Assembly: GCA_900545615.1 (NCBI GenBank)
Contig: UQZM01000001.1
Span: 1 to 64,000 of the forward strand
Direction of reading: 5' to 3'
DNA length: 64,000 bases
Source of the DNA: an uncultured Collinsella sp.
Lineage (GTDB): Bacteria; Actinomycetota; Coriobacteriia; Coriobacteriales; Coriobacteriaceae
Of this stretch, positions 16,771 through 25,939 are shown in pieces (the first letter of the stretch is position 1; each line of letters begins with the position of its first letter). The notes under the pieces were generated by a model. The model was not told the origin of the DNA. It saw nothing but the letters and a program-made list of their open reading frames with translations, and ran no database searches. The position numbers were made by a program, and so were the translations under genes.

Positions 16771-19551
16771 ATGGATGGTCCAAGCGTGAGTCTCGGCAGC
16801 AAACTATCCAACGCAAAGGTCTCCTTTGCGATATTTAAGCGCGACATTAAGCGACTGCTTATGAATCCCGTCGCCCTGGTGGTTACCCTGGGCGTGTGCG
16901 TCATTCCTTCGCTGTATGCCTGGTACAACATCGTTGCCAACTGGGATCCGTACGGAAATACCCAGGGCATTAAAATCGCCATTGCCAACAACGATCAGGG
17001 CACCCAGAACGACCTGGTGGGCGAGCTTAACGCGGGCGATAAGGTGGTCGACCAGCTCAAGGAGAACGACCAGCTTGGCTGGACCTTCGTCGACTCGGCG
17101 GCAGATGCCAAAGAGGGCGTCGAAAGTGGCGAATACTATGCCGCCATCGTGATTCCCAAGAACTTCTCCGACAATCTCGTCTCGATGCTCGACGGCAATT
17201 ACCATCAGCCGAAGCTCACCTATTACGTCAATGAGAAGAAGAGCGCTATTGCGCCCAAGGTTACCGACACCGGTGCAAACACCATCGAGGAGCAGATCAA
17301 CTCGGAATTTGTCTCCACGGTGGGCGAGACCGTTGCCAGTATTGCCAAGGATGCCGGAGTCGATTTAAAGGACAAGGCAACCCAGACTCAGAATTCGTTG
17401 GCCGGTTCGGTATCAGAGGCTTCCGATACGTTGGGCGAAGTGCGTGATTCGATTGGCGACATGAATGCCGCCATCGATAAGACGAGTGGTTCCATTGCCT
17501 CGGCAGATGCGGCACTTGCCGGTCTGCAGGGTCAGGCGCCGTCGCTGACGCAGGCGATCTCCCAGGGCAATGACCTGCTGGGCGAAGCTCGCACCACGGC
17601 TGGCAAGTCCATCACCTCGCTCTCCAAGGCACTTTCGGAGGGCAGCCTTGCGCTCACCAAGACGTCAGCCTCTGCGAATGCTGCGGTTGGCAAGCTGACG
17701 GGTACGGTCACATCTACGACCACCCGCATCGACAACTCGCTCGAGTCTCTCCAAGCGACGATCGATCACAATAAGGCCGTTATCGGGCACTTGGAGATTC
17801 TCGTCAATGACACGTCGACAGGTTCCGAGGAAATTGACGCGCGCATTGTATCGACCATCGATTCGCTTCGCGAGCAAAACCAGAAGCTGCAGAGCATCAA
17901 GGATGGCCTTTCTGCACAGTCGAGCGCCATGGCAAACGACGCTACGGCAATCTCGAACGCGAGCAACGCACTCAACGCGGCAATTCAGACCGGTACGGCT
18001 AACCTCGGTCAGGCTCAGACCGATCTGGGGCAGAACGCGCTGCCGAAGGCTTCGAGCGCGCTGGACTCCTTTGCCGCCGTTTCGGGCGATTTGACCGGCA
18101 TTGTGTCGGGTATGACCCCCACGATTGCGAGCGCGCGTGGCACGCTGGCCCAACTCGATGCGACGCTCAAGCAGGCCAAGACCACGCTGGCCCAGACCGA
18201 TTCCTCGCTTGCCAAGGTCCAGGACAAGCTTGCAACCGCCGCCAACGACATCGCGGCCCTGCAGACTTCCGAGTCCATGGGCGAGCTGGCTGATCTGATG
18301 GGCGTCGATGTCAATGACGTCGCAGATTTCATGGCATCTCCGGTTGAGCTCACGTCTAAGTCGATCTATCCGGTCAAGAGCTTCGGCTCGGGCATTGCTC
18401 CTTTCTACACCAATCTGGCGCTGTGGGTGGGCGGCTATGTGCTCATCGCCATCTATAAGCTCGAAGTCGACCGCGAAGGCATCGGCAGCTTTACCGCGCG
18501 TCAGGGCTACTTTGGTCGCTGGTTGCTCCTGGTAATCCTGGGCGCTTTGCAGGCCATCATCGTTACGGTGGGCGATCTGGTCATTGGCGTGCAGTGCGTC
18601 AACCCGCTCCTATTTGTGCTGGGTGGTATCGCCATCTCGTTTACGTACGTCAACATCATTTACGCGCTGTCCACTACGTTTAAGCACATCGGCAAGGCAA
18701 TCGGCGTCATTCTGGTTATCGTGCAGATTCCGGGTTCATCGGGTATGTACCCCATCGAGATGATGCCCGGCTTCTTCCAGTGGCTGCATCCGCTGCTGCC
18801 CTTTACCTACGGCATCAATCTGCTGCGTGAGACGGTCGGCGGCATGTACTCGTTCAACTACCTGTTTAACCTGTGCATTCTGGGCGTGTTCTTGATCGTG
18901 GCGCTCTTTATCGGCCTGCAACTGCGTCCGCTGCTGCTCAACCTCAACCTGCTCTTCGATAAGCAGCTTTCCACGACGGGCCTGATGATCTGCGAGTCCA
19001 ATGACCTGCCGCGCCAGCGCTACTCGCTGCGCACGGCCATGCGTGTCATGCTCGATTCCGATTCGTACCGTCGCGAACTGCTCGATCATGCGGTCGCCTT
19101 TGAACATCGCTACCCGTACTACATCAAGGGCGGTTTCGCCGCTGTAGTCGGCGTGCAGGTGCTGCTCTTCGTTCTGTCGACGGTTCTCGATATCGACAAC
19201 AATGGCAAGATCATTCTGCTGGTCATCTGGATTATCTCGGTCATTGCCATCTGCGGCTGGCTCATCAACATCGAGTACATCCGCGCAAGCCTCAACACCC
19301 AGATGCGCATCTCGGCGCTTTCGGATGAGGACCTGCGCCGCGAGATGCGCGAGCACACGGCCGCCATTCCGGCCGCCCGTCACATGTTCGGCTTGAATGC
19401 GAGCGAGCGGGGGTCTGAACCCAAGACTCAGACTGTCAGCCAATGCGGTCATCGCGATGCGGTCCATGTGCCCGAGAACGGGGATGACACGTTTGTGATG
19501 AATGAAAAGAACGCCCCGCTCGGCAAGCACTCCAAAGGAGGTGAGGCATAA
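16771..19551 (+). CDS. YhgE/Pip-family membrane protein (large paralogue)
   Basis: 926 aa from ATG 16771. Other in-frame starts are ATG 16702 and 16735, which fall at or above a TACAAT -10 box, and GTG 16786. An N-terminal membrane segment (VALVVTLGVCVIPSLYAWYN) is followed by WDPYGNTQGIKIAIANND, the YhgE/Pip N-terminal signature. A long external region of Ala/Ser/Thr-rich coiled coil spans roughly residues 210-530. The ABC-2-like C-terminal domain then gives five or six membrane segments. This copy has about 190 extra residues with two more membrane segments and a charged tail. The family includes the Lactococcus phage infection protein and YhgE; its molecular function is not settled. Confidence 0.88.
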   Translation: MDGPSVSLGSKLSNAKVSFAIFKRDIKRLLMNPVALVVTLGVCVIPSLYAWYNIVANWDPYGNTQGIKIAIANNDQGTQNDLVGELNAGDKVVDQLKENDQLGWTFVDSAADAKEGVESGEYYAAIVIPKNFSDNLVSMLDGNYHQPKLTYYVNEKKSAIAPKVTDTGANTIEEQINSEFVSTVGETVASIAKDAGVDLKDKATQTQNSLAGSVSEASDTLGEVRDSIGDMNAAIDKTSGSIASADAALAGLQGQAPSLTQAISQGNDLLGEARTTAGKSITSLSKALSEGSLALTKTSASANAAVGKLTGTVTSTTTRIDNSLESLQATIDHNKAVIGHLEILVNDTSTGSEEIDARIVSTIDSLREQNQKLQSIKDGLSAQSSAMANDATAISNASNALNAAIQTGTANLGQAQTDLGQNALPKASSALDSFAAVSGDLTGIVSGMTPTIASARGTLAQLDATLKQAKTTLAQTDSSLAKVQDKLATAANDIAALQTSESMGELADLMGVDVNDVADFMASPVELTSKSIYPVKSFGSGIAPFYTNLALWVGGYVLIAIYKLEVDREGIGSFTARQGYFGRWLLLVILGALQAIIVTVGDLVIGVQCVNPLLFVLGGIAISFTYVNIIYALSTTFKHIGKAIGVILVIVQIPGSSGMYPIEMMPGFFQWLHPLLPFTYGINLLRETVGGMYSFNYLFNLCILGVFLIVALFIGLQLRPLLLNLNLLFDKQLSTTGLMICESNDLPRQRYSLRTAMRVMLDSDSYRRELLDHAVAFEHRYPYYIKGGFAAVVGVQVLLFVLSTVLDIDNNGKIILLVIWIISVIAICGWLINIEYIRASLNTQMRISALSDEDLRREMREHTAAIPAARHMFGLNASERGSEPKTQTVSQCGHRDAVHVPENGDDTFVMNEKNAPLGKHSKGGEA

Positions 19552-21741
19552 ATGAAGAACATCCTGCATCTGTTTAAACGCGATGTCCAAAACGTGTCTC
19601 GCTCCGTAATCGGCTTGGTTGTCGTGATGGGCCTCGTTATCGTACCGTGCCTGTACGCGTGGTTTAATATCGCCGGCAGCTGGGATCCGTACGGCAACAC
19701 CGGCAATCTTAAGATCGCCGTGGTCAACACCGATGAGGGTTACGAGAGCGATCTGATCCCTGTCGAGGTCAACGTGGGCGAAAACGTGACCGCCACCCTG
19801 CGCGGCAACGAGAGCTTCGATTGGGTTGTACTCAACAATCGAGAAAAGGCCATCGAGGGCGTCAAATCGGGCGCATACTATGCGGCTGTCGTCATCCCCA
19901 AGACGTTTAGTGCCGATATGATGACGCTCTTCTCGACCGATGTGAAGCATGCCGATATCGAGTTCTACGAGAACCAGAAGGCCAACGCTATCGCACAGAT
20001 CGTGACCGAGAAAGGGTCGAGCGCCGTCCAGAGCCAGGTTAACGAAACCTTTACCGAGACCATCACGACCATCGGTCTTAAAACCGTGTCCAGCCTGCTC
20101 GATTACATGAGCACCGACCAAGTGAGCAACTTTATCGCCAACCTGTCCTCGACGCTGGGCGATTCGGTCCAGGACCTGCAAGACGTTCAGGCCAGCGCAA
20201 CGTCGCTGGCGGGCATTTTGAGTTCCACGTCCGATTCGCTGACGTCGGCGGGCGGTATGCTCAAGCAGACGGGTACGGTCGATGAGTCGACTAAGCAGCT
20301 GATGGAGCATGCCAAGAGCGGTATCGATGATTCCAAAGAAGCGCTTAAGGCGGCAAACGATGCCATCGATGCCGCGATCGATGGAAGTGCGGGTTCGTTC
20401 GACAATGTGTCTGCCGAGCTCGCGAAGGCGTTCGATGCCGCGAACCAGCATGTCGACCTTACGGTGTCCCAACTCAACGATGCCGCTGCGGCCCTCAATG
20501 CGCGCGCCAAGGATATCGATGCGATGGCCGATCAGCTCCGCAGCTTTGCCGACCAGGTGAGGGATGAGAATTTGAAGGACGGCCTCAAGTCCGCTGCGAC
20601 GTCGCTGGGCAGAATCGCCGTTGAGTACCGCAATAATGAGAAGGACCTGAAGGCGACCGCGAAGTCTCTCTCCGACAGCATGGCCGAGGTCAACAGCTCG
20701 CGTGCCGAGGTCGATCAGGCTATCGCCGATGCCAAGGCCGGCATCGCGGGTGCCAAATCCGATTACGATTCCACGTTCTCGGTTAAGGCCAAGGAGCTCA
20801 AGAAGACCGTCTCGGGGGTTCTGGATTCACTGAATGGTATTTCAAGCGATCTGGATAGCGCCGTTGCAGGGCTGACCGATGCGTCCGGCTCGCTGGCAAA
20901 GGGTCTGTCCAAAGCCGCAAAGCTGGTCAACAAGGCTTCCGATCAGTTGGGTGAGGCATCGGACAAGATCAGCGCGTTTAAGGACGAGCTTGACGGCGCC
21001 CTTATGTCGGACGATCTGGCCACGATCAAGACAATGATCGGCAACGACCCCGAGGGTTTGGCCGCGTCGCTTTCCGGCCCCGTCGCGCTCGACCGCAAGC
21101 CGGTCTATCCGATTCGCAATTACGGCTCTGCCATGGCGCCGTTCTACACGATTCTGTCGCTCTGGGTCGGTTCGATCGTGCTGGCGGCCATGATGAAGGT
21201 GTCGGTTGACGATGAGCTCATCAACGAGCTCATCCCCGTGCGCCTGCACGAGATCTACCTGGGCCGTTACCTGTTCTTTGGCGGTCTGGCGCTGCTGCAG
21301 GCAACGCTCGTGTGCGCGGGCGACATCCTGTTCTTTGGCATCCAGTGCGACAACCCGCTGCAATTTGTGCTGGCGGGCTGGATCGCGAGCCTCGTGTTCT
21401 CCAATATCGTCTACACGCTTACGGTGTCGTTTGGCGATATCGGTAAGGCACTCGCTGTCGTGCTGTTGGTCATGCAGGTCGGCGGTTCGGGCGGCACGTT
21501 CCCCATCGAGATGACCGGTCCCGTGTTCCAGGCGATATATCCGTTCCTGCCGTTTACCCATGGCATCAACGCCATGCATGCCGCCATGGCCGGTGCCTAC
21601 CATATGGAGTACTGGATTGAGCTGGGCATTCTGGCGAGCTATCTGATTCCGTCGCTGGCGCTGGGCGTGGTCTTCCGCCGTCCGGTCATCAAAGCCAACG
21701 ACTGGATTATCGAAAAGCTTGAGAGTACTAAATTAATCTAG
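19552..21741 (+). CDS. YhgE/Pip-family membrane protein (small paralogue)
   Basis: 729-aa paralogue of the preceding gene. It has the same N-terminal segment (VIGLVVVMGLVIVPCLYAWF) and signature SWDPYGNTGNLKIAVVNTD, a coiled-coil external region of about 300 residues, and six C-terminal membrane segments (from NYGSAMAPFYTILSLWVG). A strong ribosome site AAAGGAGGTGA lies inside the end of the previous gene and the ATG follows its stop directly, so the two are co-translated. Side-by-side paralogues of different length suggest a heteromeric complex. The second copy lacks the extra C-terminal domain. Confidence 0.88.
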   Translation: MKNILHLFKRDVQNVSRSVIGLVVVMGLVIVPCLYAWFNIAGSWDPYGNTGNLKIAVVNTDEGYESDLIPVEVNVGENVTATLRGNESFDWVVLNNREKAIEGVKSGAYYAAVVIPKTFSADMMTLFSTDVKHADIEFYENQKANAIAQIVTEKGSSAVQSQVNETFTETITTIGLKTVSSLLDYMSTDQVSNFIANLSSTLGDSVQDLQDVQASATSLAGILSSTSDSLTSAGGMLKQTGTVDESTKQLMEHAKSGIDDSKEALKAANDAIDAAIDGSAGSFDNVSAELAKAFDAANQHVDLTVSQLNDAAAALNARAKDIDAMADQLRSFADQVRDENLKDGLKSAATSLGRIAVEYRNNEKDLKATAKSLSDSMAEVNSSRAEVDQAIADAKAGIAGAKSDYDSTFSVKAKELKKTVSGVLDSLNGISSDLDSAVAGLTDASGSLAKGLSKAAKLVNKASDQLGEASDKISAFKDELDGALMSDDLATIKTMIGNDPEGLAASLSGPVALDRKPVYPIRNYGSAMAPFYTILSLWVGSIVLAAMMKVSVDDELINELIPVRLHEIYLGRYLFFGGLALLQATLVCAGDILFFGIQCDNPLQFVLAGWIASLVFSNIVYTLTVSFGDIGKALAVVLLVMQVGGSGGTFPIEMTGPVFQAIYPFLPFTHGINAMHAAMAGAYHMEYWIELGILASYLIPSLALGVVFRRPVIKANDWIIEKLESTKLI

Positions 21742-21836
21742 CGCAACAGCGTGGCGTTGACGAAACATCAAGGTCTACTCTGCCGATACTTTAGCGGGCT
21801 GGATTGCGATGTCGTGTTGGTTGTTGCTACAGTAGC

Positions 21837-21870
21837 GGGGCGTGCCGGGGGTCCGGCGCGCCCCGTTTTT
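21837..21870 (+). terminator. Terminator after the YhgE/Pip pair
   Basis: GGGGCGtGCCGG pairs with CCGGCGCGCCCC around GGGT and runs into T5. It separates the Pip genes from the DMT transporter gene. Confidence 0.8.
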
Positions 21871-21941
21871 ATTTGACCATGAGGCGGCACGCAGCCATAC
21901 GCGTGCGGACACCACGCCCAGTTTGAGTGTGAGGATGTTCC

Positions 21942-22925
21942 ATGGCCCAATACGCTGCCAACGAAATCGAAAACATGCCCGATAGCCCTGTTGCTCGCGA
22001 TGACCTGGGTGCGGGCGGCACTTCCCGTGGCGCCGGTGCTCGCTCGCCGCTGTTCTGGAAAGTTCTACTGCTTTCGGTGGCGATTATCTGGGGCTACTCC
22101 TTTACCACTATGAAGGACGCGCTCGACACCATCCCGGTGTTCGAACTGCTCTATGTTCGCTTTCTTCCCGCAGCGCTGCTCATGTTTGTTATCTTTCGCA
22201 AGCGCATCGCCGCCCACCTTAACGCTCGCAATCTGATTGTTGGTCTGAGCATGGGCGCGCTCATGTGGGCAGCCTATGCCTTGCAGACGGTCGGTCTGGC
22301 TCAGACCACGGCGGGTAAGAACGCTTTTTTGACGGGCACCTATTGCATTCTGGTCCCGTTCGCGAGCTATTTCCTAAGCGGCGAAAAGCTCACTCGCTAC
22401 AACTTGGGCGCCGCATTGCTCTGTCTGGCGGGCATTGGCCTGGTGGCGCTCGATAGTGTCGAGTTCAACATCGGTGACGTCATTACGCTGGCGGGTGCGG
22501 TCTTTTTCGCCATCCAGATGGCGGTGACCGCCAAGTACGGTCGCAAAATGGACATCAACGTCATCACGTTTTGGATGTTTGTGGGCAATGGCGTCTTGAG
22601 CCTTATCTCGTCGCTGCTATTCGAGACCCAAGCGCCTCTGTCCGTGTGGACCCCGAGCTTTATCGGCGTGATGGCCTTTCTCTCGGTGGGCTGCACGTGC
22701 GTGGCGCTGCTCATCCAAAACGTCGGCTTGGCGCACGTTCCGGCCTCGACGGGTTCATTGCTCCTATCGATGGAGTCCCCTTCGGGCGTGTTGTTTTCGG
22801 TGCTGCTGATGGGGGAGGCGCTCACCTCGCGTCTGCTCGCCGGCTTCGTCCTCATCTTCTTGTCGATCGTCTTGAGCGAGACACATTTCGATTTTTTGCG
22901 CCGAAATAATTGCGCGCAATTGTAA
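21942..22925 (+). CDS. DMT-superfamily EamA transporter
   Basis: 327 aa with ten predicted membrane helices in two EamA repeats: the first from LFWKVLLLSVAIIWGYSFTT, the second from ITLAGAVFFAIQMAVTAKYG. About 35 polar residues precede helix 1. WGYSFTTMK and the SLLLSMESPSGVLFSVLLMGE stretch near the end are typical EamA motifs. The family exports metabolites such as amino acids; the substrate cannot be read from sequence. GTGAGG lies before the ATG. It is a single-gene unit between two terminators. Confidence 0.88.
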   Translation: MAQYAANEIENMPDSPVARDDLGAGGTSRGAGARSPLFWKVLLLSVAIIWGYSFTTMKDALDTIPVFELLYVRFLPAALLMFVIFRKRIAAHLNARNLIVGLSMGALMWAAYALQTVGLAQTTAGKNAFLTGTYCILVPFASYFLSGEKLTRYNLGAALLCLAGIGLVALDSVEFNIGDVITLAGAVFFAIQMAVTAKYGRKMDINVITFWMFVGNGVLSLISSLLFETQAPLSVWTPSFIGVMAFLSVGCTCVALLIQNVGLAHVPASTGSLLLSMESPSGVLFSVLLMGEALTSRLLAGFVLIFLSIVLSETHFDFLRRNNCAQL

Positions 22926-22936
22926 ACAACTTGTTG

Positions 22937-22963
22937 CGCCGCCCTTCTGGGGCGGCGTTTTTT
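22937..22963 (+). terminator. Terminator after the EamA gene
   Basis: CGCCGCCC-TTCT-GGGGCGGCG followed by T6: a textbook intrinsic terminator. Confidence 0.9.
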
Positions 22964-23041
22964 ATGTAACGCCCTTACAGTTATGCCTTGCACTTTAGAC
23001 CATCAAAGTGTTTGCTGCACAAATAATACTGGAGGGCATTT

Positions 23042-24340
23042 ATGGCACCAGCTCAGTCCGATTTTCAACCGCAACCAGCGCCCAAGGCCACCCCGGCAGC
23101 GCAAGCCGCTATCGGTGACGGTCTTGTTGCCGAGGCTCAAGCTTTTGCCGACAAGCTTGCTGCGTGGCGCCACGACCTGCACCAGACGCCTGAGTTGGGC
23201 AATCGCCTTCCGCAAACCTCTGCATATATCCAGGCACGTCTGACCGAGATGGGCATCCCGTTTGCCACGCTCGTCGACGGCTCCTGTGTTGTGGGCCTCA
23301 TCGGTGCCGGTGCGGCCGTGGCGGACCAGGGCAACGGTACGTGCACGGACGATCAGGCCGGCACGGTCATCATGCTGCGCGGTGACATGGATGCCCTTCC
23401 CGTCGCGGAAGAGTCGGGCGAGCCTTTCGCCTCTGTCAACGGCTGCATGCATGCTTGCGGCCACGATATGCATGCGACGGCCCTGCTTGGTGCCGCCCGC
23501 CTGCTTAAGGCTCGCGAGGCCGAGCTTGTCGATGCCAATGCCACGGTTAAGCTGCTGTTTCAGCCGGGCGAGGAAACCTTTGAGGGCGCCCGCGCTGCCA
23601 TTGCCGATGGCCTTCTGCAGAGCCCGCGTCCCCAGGCGGCTTTCGCCATGCATGTTAACAGCCAATCGCCGCTCGGCCTGGTGCTCTATGGGAGCCCGGC
23701 GCTTTCGGGCGTGTACGGTTTCCGCATTACACTGCAGGGCAAGGGCGGCCATGGCTCGAGCCCCGAGATCTGCATCGACCCCATCACGGCGGGCGTGCAT
23801 GTGCATCTGGCACTTCAGGAGCTCATCTCCCGCGAGGTGCCGGCGGCCAAGGAGGTCGCGCTTACCGTTGGCAAGTTCGCTGGCGGTCAGGCCGCAAATG
23901 TCATCCCCGACACTTGTGTGCTCGAGGGAACGCTACGTGGCTTCGATGTCGAGCTCATGGCGCATCTTAAGAGCCGCATCGCCGAGGTTATCAATGGCGT
24001 CGCGGCAACGTATCGTACGCCGGCGACCATTGAGACGCTCTCGGATGTTCCGCCACTCGTACTCGATGACGATATGACCCAGGCATCGCTGGGCTATGTT
24101 GGTGCGACATTGCCCAAGGCAGCTTTTCTGCCGCTGTTCCACGCCATGGCGAGCGAGGACTTTGCGCTTATCTCGAGCGAGATCCCGAGCGCGTACTTTA
24201 CCGTGGGCGCCGCTGTAACCGATACGGATGAGCATTTTGCCCAGCACCATCCCAAGGCGCGCTTTGACGATGCCGAGCTGCCGCTTGGTGCCGCGGCCTA
24301 TACCGCCGTCGCTTTGGGCTATATCGCCGACCACCGGTAG
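23042..24340 (+). CDS. M20-family amidohydrolase (N-acyl amino acid or hippurate-type)
   Basis: 432 aa. Metal-site motifs of the M20D family are present: MLRGDMDALPV, the HACGHDMHATALLG cluster, FQPGEETFEGA with the catalytic Glu pair, MHVNSQSPLG and the late MASEDFA. A lid-domain stretch GKGGHGSSPE is also present. Members hydrolyse N-acyl amino acids, aminobenzoyl-glutamate or indole-acetyl conjugates. ATG 23042 follows GGAGGG. About 40 polar N-terminal residues precede the catalytic domain. The MFS gene lies 123 bases downstream, so uptake of the same substrate class is possible. Confidence 0.88.
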   Translation: MAPAQSDFQPQPAPKATPAAQAAIGDGLVAEAQAFADKLAAWRHDLHQTPELGNRLPQTSAYIQARLTEMGIPFATLVDGSCVVGLIGAGAAVADQGNGTCTDDQAGTVIMLRGDMDALPVAEESGEPFASVNGCMHACGHDMHATALLGAARLLKAREAELVDANATVKLLFQPGEETFEGARAAIADGLLQSPRPQAAFAMHVNSQSPLGLVLYGSPALSGVYGFRITLQGKGGHGSSPEICIDPITAGVHVHLALQELISREVPAAKEVALTVGKFAGGQAANVIPDTCVLEGTLRGFDVELMAHLKSRIAEVINGVAATYRTPATIETLSDVPPLVLDDDMTQASLGYVGATLPKAAFLPLFHAMASEDFALISSEIPSAYFTVGAAVTDTDEHFAQHHPKARFDDAELPLGAAAYTAVALGYIADHR

Positions 24341-24342
24341 CA

Positions 24343-24416
24343 CCCAACCTTGCCTTTCAAGCCTGCGGGCATGGCCGTAAGGCCTATGCCCTTGTCTTTC
24401 AAGGCAATCTTGGGCA
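24343..24416 (+). terminator. Nested hairpin between amidohydrolase and MFS genes
   Basis: GGGCATGGCC-GTAA-GGCCTATGCCC sits inside a weaker outer repeat (CCCAACCTTGCCTTTCAAG / CTTTCAAGGCAATCTTGGG). No T-tract follows, so it may attenuate rather than end transcription. A separate GC palindrome, CCGGCGCCCGGCGCCGG, lies at 24420-24436. Confidence 0.45.
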
Positions 24417-24463
24417 CTACCGGCGCCCGGCGCCGGCTATTCGTTTGTTAAATAAGGAGCAGT

Positions 24464-25768
24464 ATGTCCCAGCAACGCAAGTTCTTCCCCGGCTGGCTCG
24501 TGGTGGCCTCCGGCTTTGTGATCATGGCCACGTGCTACACGATTTTCGTCAACTGCATGAGCCTGTTTCAGCCGCTCATCGTCAGCGATCTGGGCATTTC
24601 CCTTGCGCAGTACAACATCTCCAATGCCATCTCCACCGTGGTGAGCGTTGTGGGTTCGCTTGTGATCGGCCACGTCGCCGATAAGGTGAGCGGCCGCGTT
24701 CTGGGCTCCCTCACCGTTATCGCCACCTCTGCCGTGCTTGTTGGCATGAGCTTTGTGGGCGAGCTTTGGCAGGTCTACGTGCTCTTTGCCGTCTCGGGCT
24801 GCTTCGCCGTGGCCTCGACCCGCCTGCTCATTAGCCTCGTCACTGCCAACTGGTTTACGGCCAAGCGCGGCCTTGCTATCTCCATTGCGCTTTCGGGCTC
24901 GGGCTTTGGCGGTGCCGTTCTCTCGCCGATCGTGAGCTCGCTGATCGTGAGCGTGGGTTGGCGTTCCGCCTTCTTGGTGCTTGCCGCCGTCTGCATTGTG
25001 GCGGCGCTGCCCATCACGGCGTATTCCTTCCGCACCAAACCTTCCGAGATTGGCCTGAAGCCGCTCGGCGAGAACCCGGGCGACCCGTCTGTTTCCACCG
25101 CGGACGATAAGGACGAGCATACGGCCCCCGAGGTCAGCGTCGGTTGGTCGCGCATTAAGAAGAGCCCGGCATTCTGGCTGCTCGTCGTGGCATTCCTCTT
25201 TATGGGCCTTGTCAATGGCGCCATCCTGCCCAACCAGGTTACGAATATGACGAGCGTCACCGTCAACGGCGCCAAGATCGTCACGGGCGGTCACGACCCC
25301 ATGTGGGCAGGTACCGTGCTTTCGACCTACATGGTCACCGTCGTTATCGCTAAGATCTCCCTTGGCGCCATCTATGATCGATTTGGCCTGCGTTTTGGCA
25401 ATGTGTTGGGGTCCGTTGCGTGCATCGTCGCCTGCGTCGCCCTGTGCTTCCCCGCAACCGACCTTGGCCCCATCGTGGCTGCCATTAGCTTTGGTATCGG
25501 AACGTGCATGGGCACCATTACGCCCACGATCGCTGCGTCTAAGCAGTTTGGCATGGCCGACCTGGGTAAGGTCACGGGCACCATCACCTCGCTCGAGATG
25601 GTCGGGGGCACCGTGGGTGCCATCGTCTCGGGTGTGCTGTTCGACGCTACGGGCTCCTTTGCGAGCACCTGGATCGTGTGCCTGGTGTGCTCCGCGATTA
25701 TGCTCGTGTTCCTGTTGGCGTCCGAGCCCATCGCTGCCAAGCTGCGCGCGAGCGTGGCAGGGGAGTAG
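24464..25768 (+). CDS. Major facilitator superfamily transporter
   Basis: 434 aa, 12 predicted helices. The cytoplasmic loop-2 motif appears as GHVADKVSGRVLG and its repeat as GAIYDRFGLRFGNVLG. WFTAKRGLAISIALSGSGFG after helix 4 is typical of the OFA (oxalate/formate antiporter) or monocarboxylate-type MFS subgroup. A hydrophilic central loop of about 45 residues separates the halves. AAGGAGCAGT precedes the ATG. Substrate unknown; an organic acid or the product of the adjacent amidohydrolase are both reasonable. Confidence 0.88.
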   Translation: MSQQRKFFPGWLVVASGFVIMATCYTIFVNCMSLFQPLIVSDLGISLAQYNISNAISTVVSVVGSLVIGHVADKVSGRVLGSLTVIATSAVLVGMSFVGELWQVYVLFAVSGCFAVASTRLLISLVTANWFTAKRGLAISIALSGSGFGGAVLSPIVSSLIVSVGWRSAFLVLAAVCIVAALPITAYSFRTKPSEIGLKPLGENPGDPSVSTADDKDEHTAPEVSVGWSRIKKSPAFWLLVVAFLFMGLVNGAILPNQVTNMTSVTVNGAKIVTGGHDPMWAGTVLSTYMVTVVIAKISLGAIYDRFGLRFGNVLGSVACIVACVALCFPATDLGPIVAAISFGIGTCMGTITPTIAASKQFGMADLGKVTGTITSLEMVGGTVGAIVSGVLFDATGSFASTWIVCLVCSAIMLVFLLASEPIAAKLRASVAGE

Positions 25769-25818
25769 GTAGGCCAAAGCGCATTGCCGCTTGTCTGCTT
25801 CGTCCGTGGCTGCCGCGA

Positions 25819-25870
25819 CGGCGCGTCCGGCCGAACGAGTCCCCATACCCTCGTTCGGTCAGACGCGCCG
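25819..25870. repeat. Long stem-loop between MFS gene and hisS
   Basis: GGCGCGTC and CCGAACGAG on the left pair with CTCGTTCGG and GACGCGCC on the right across an 11-base loop. There is no T-run, and the hisS -10 box (TATAAT, 25892-25897) comes soon after. It may act as a boundary or terminator-like element. Confidence 0.5.
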
Positions 25871-25891
25871 CCGCGTTGCTGCTTTGTGCCG

Positions 25892-25897
25892 TATAAT
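25892..25897 (+). promoter_or_regulatory. -10 box of hisS
   Basis: A consensus TATAAT lies 42 bases before the start codon. No clear -35 box is present at the right distance. T-box features were looked for in this leader and not found. Confidence 0.4.
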
Positions 25898-25939
25898 GTC
25901 CACTACCTATGACGCGATACAAAAGAAAGGTGTTTGCCC

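Noticed and set aside
25771..25939. T-box leader upstream of hisS
   Set aside because: No conserved T-box sequence (AGGGTGGNACCGCG type) and no terminator/antiterminator pair was found; the same holds for aspS at 36150-36405.
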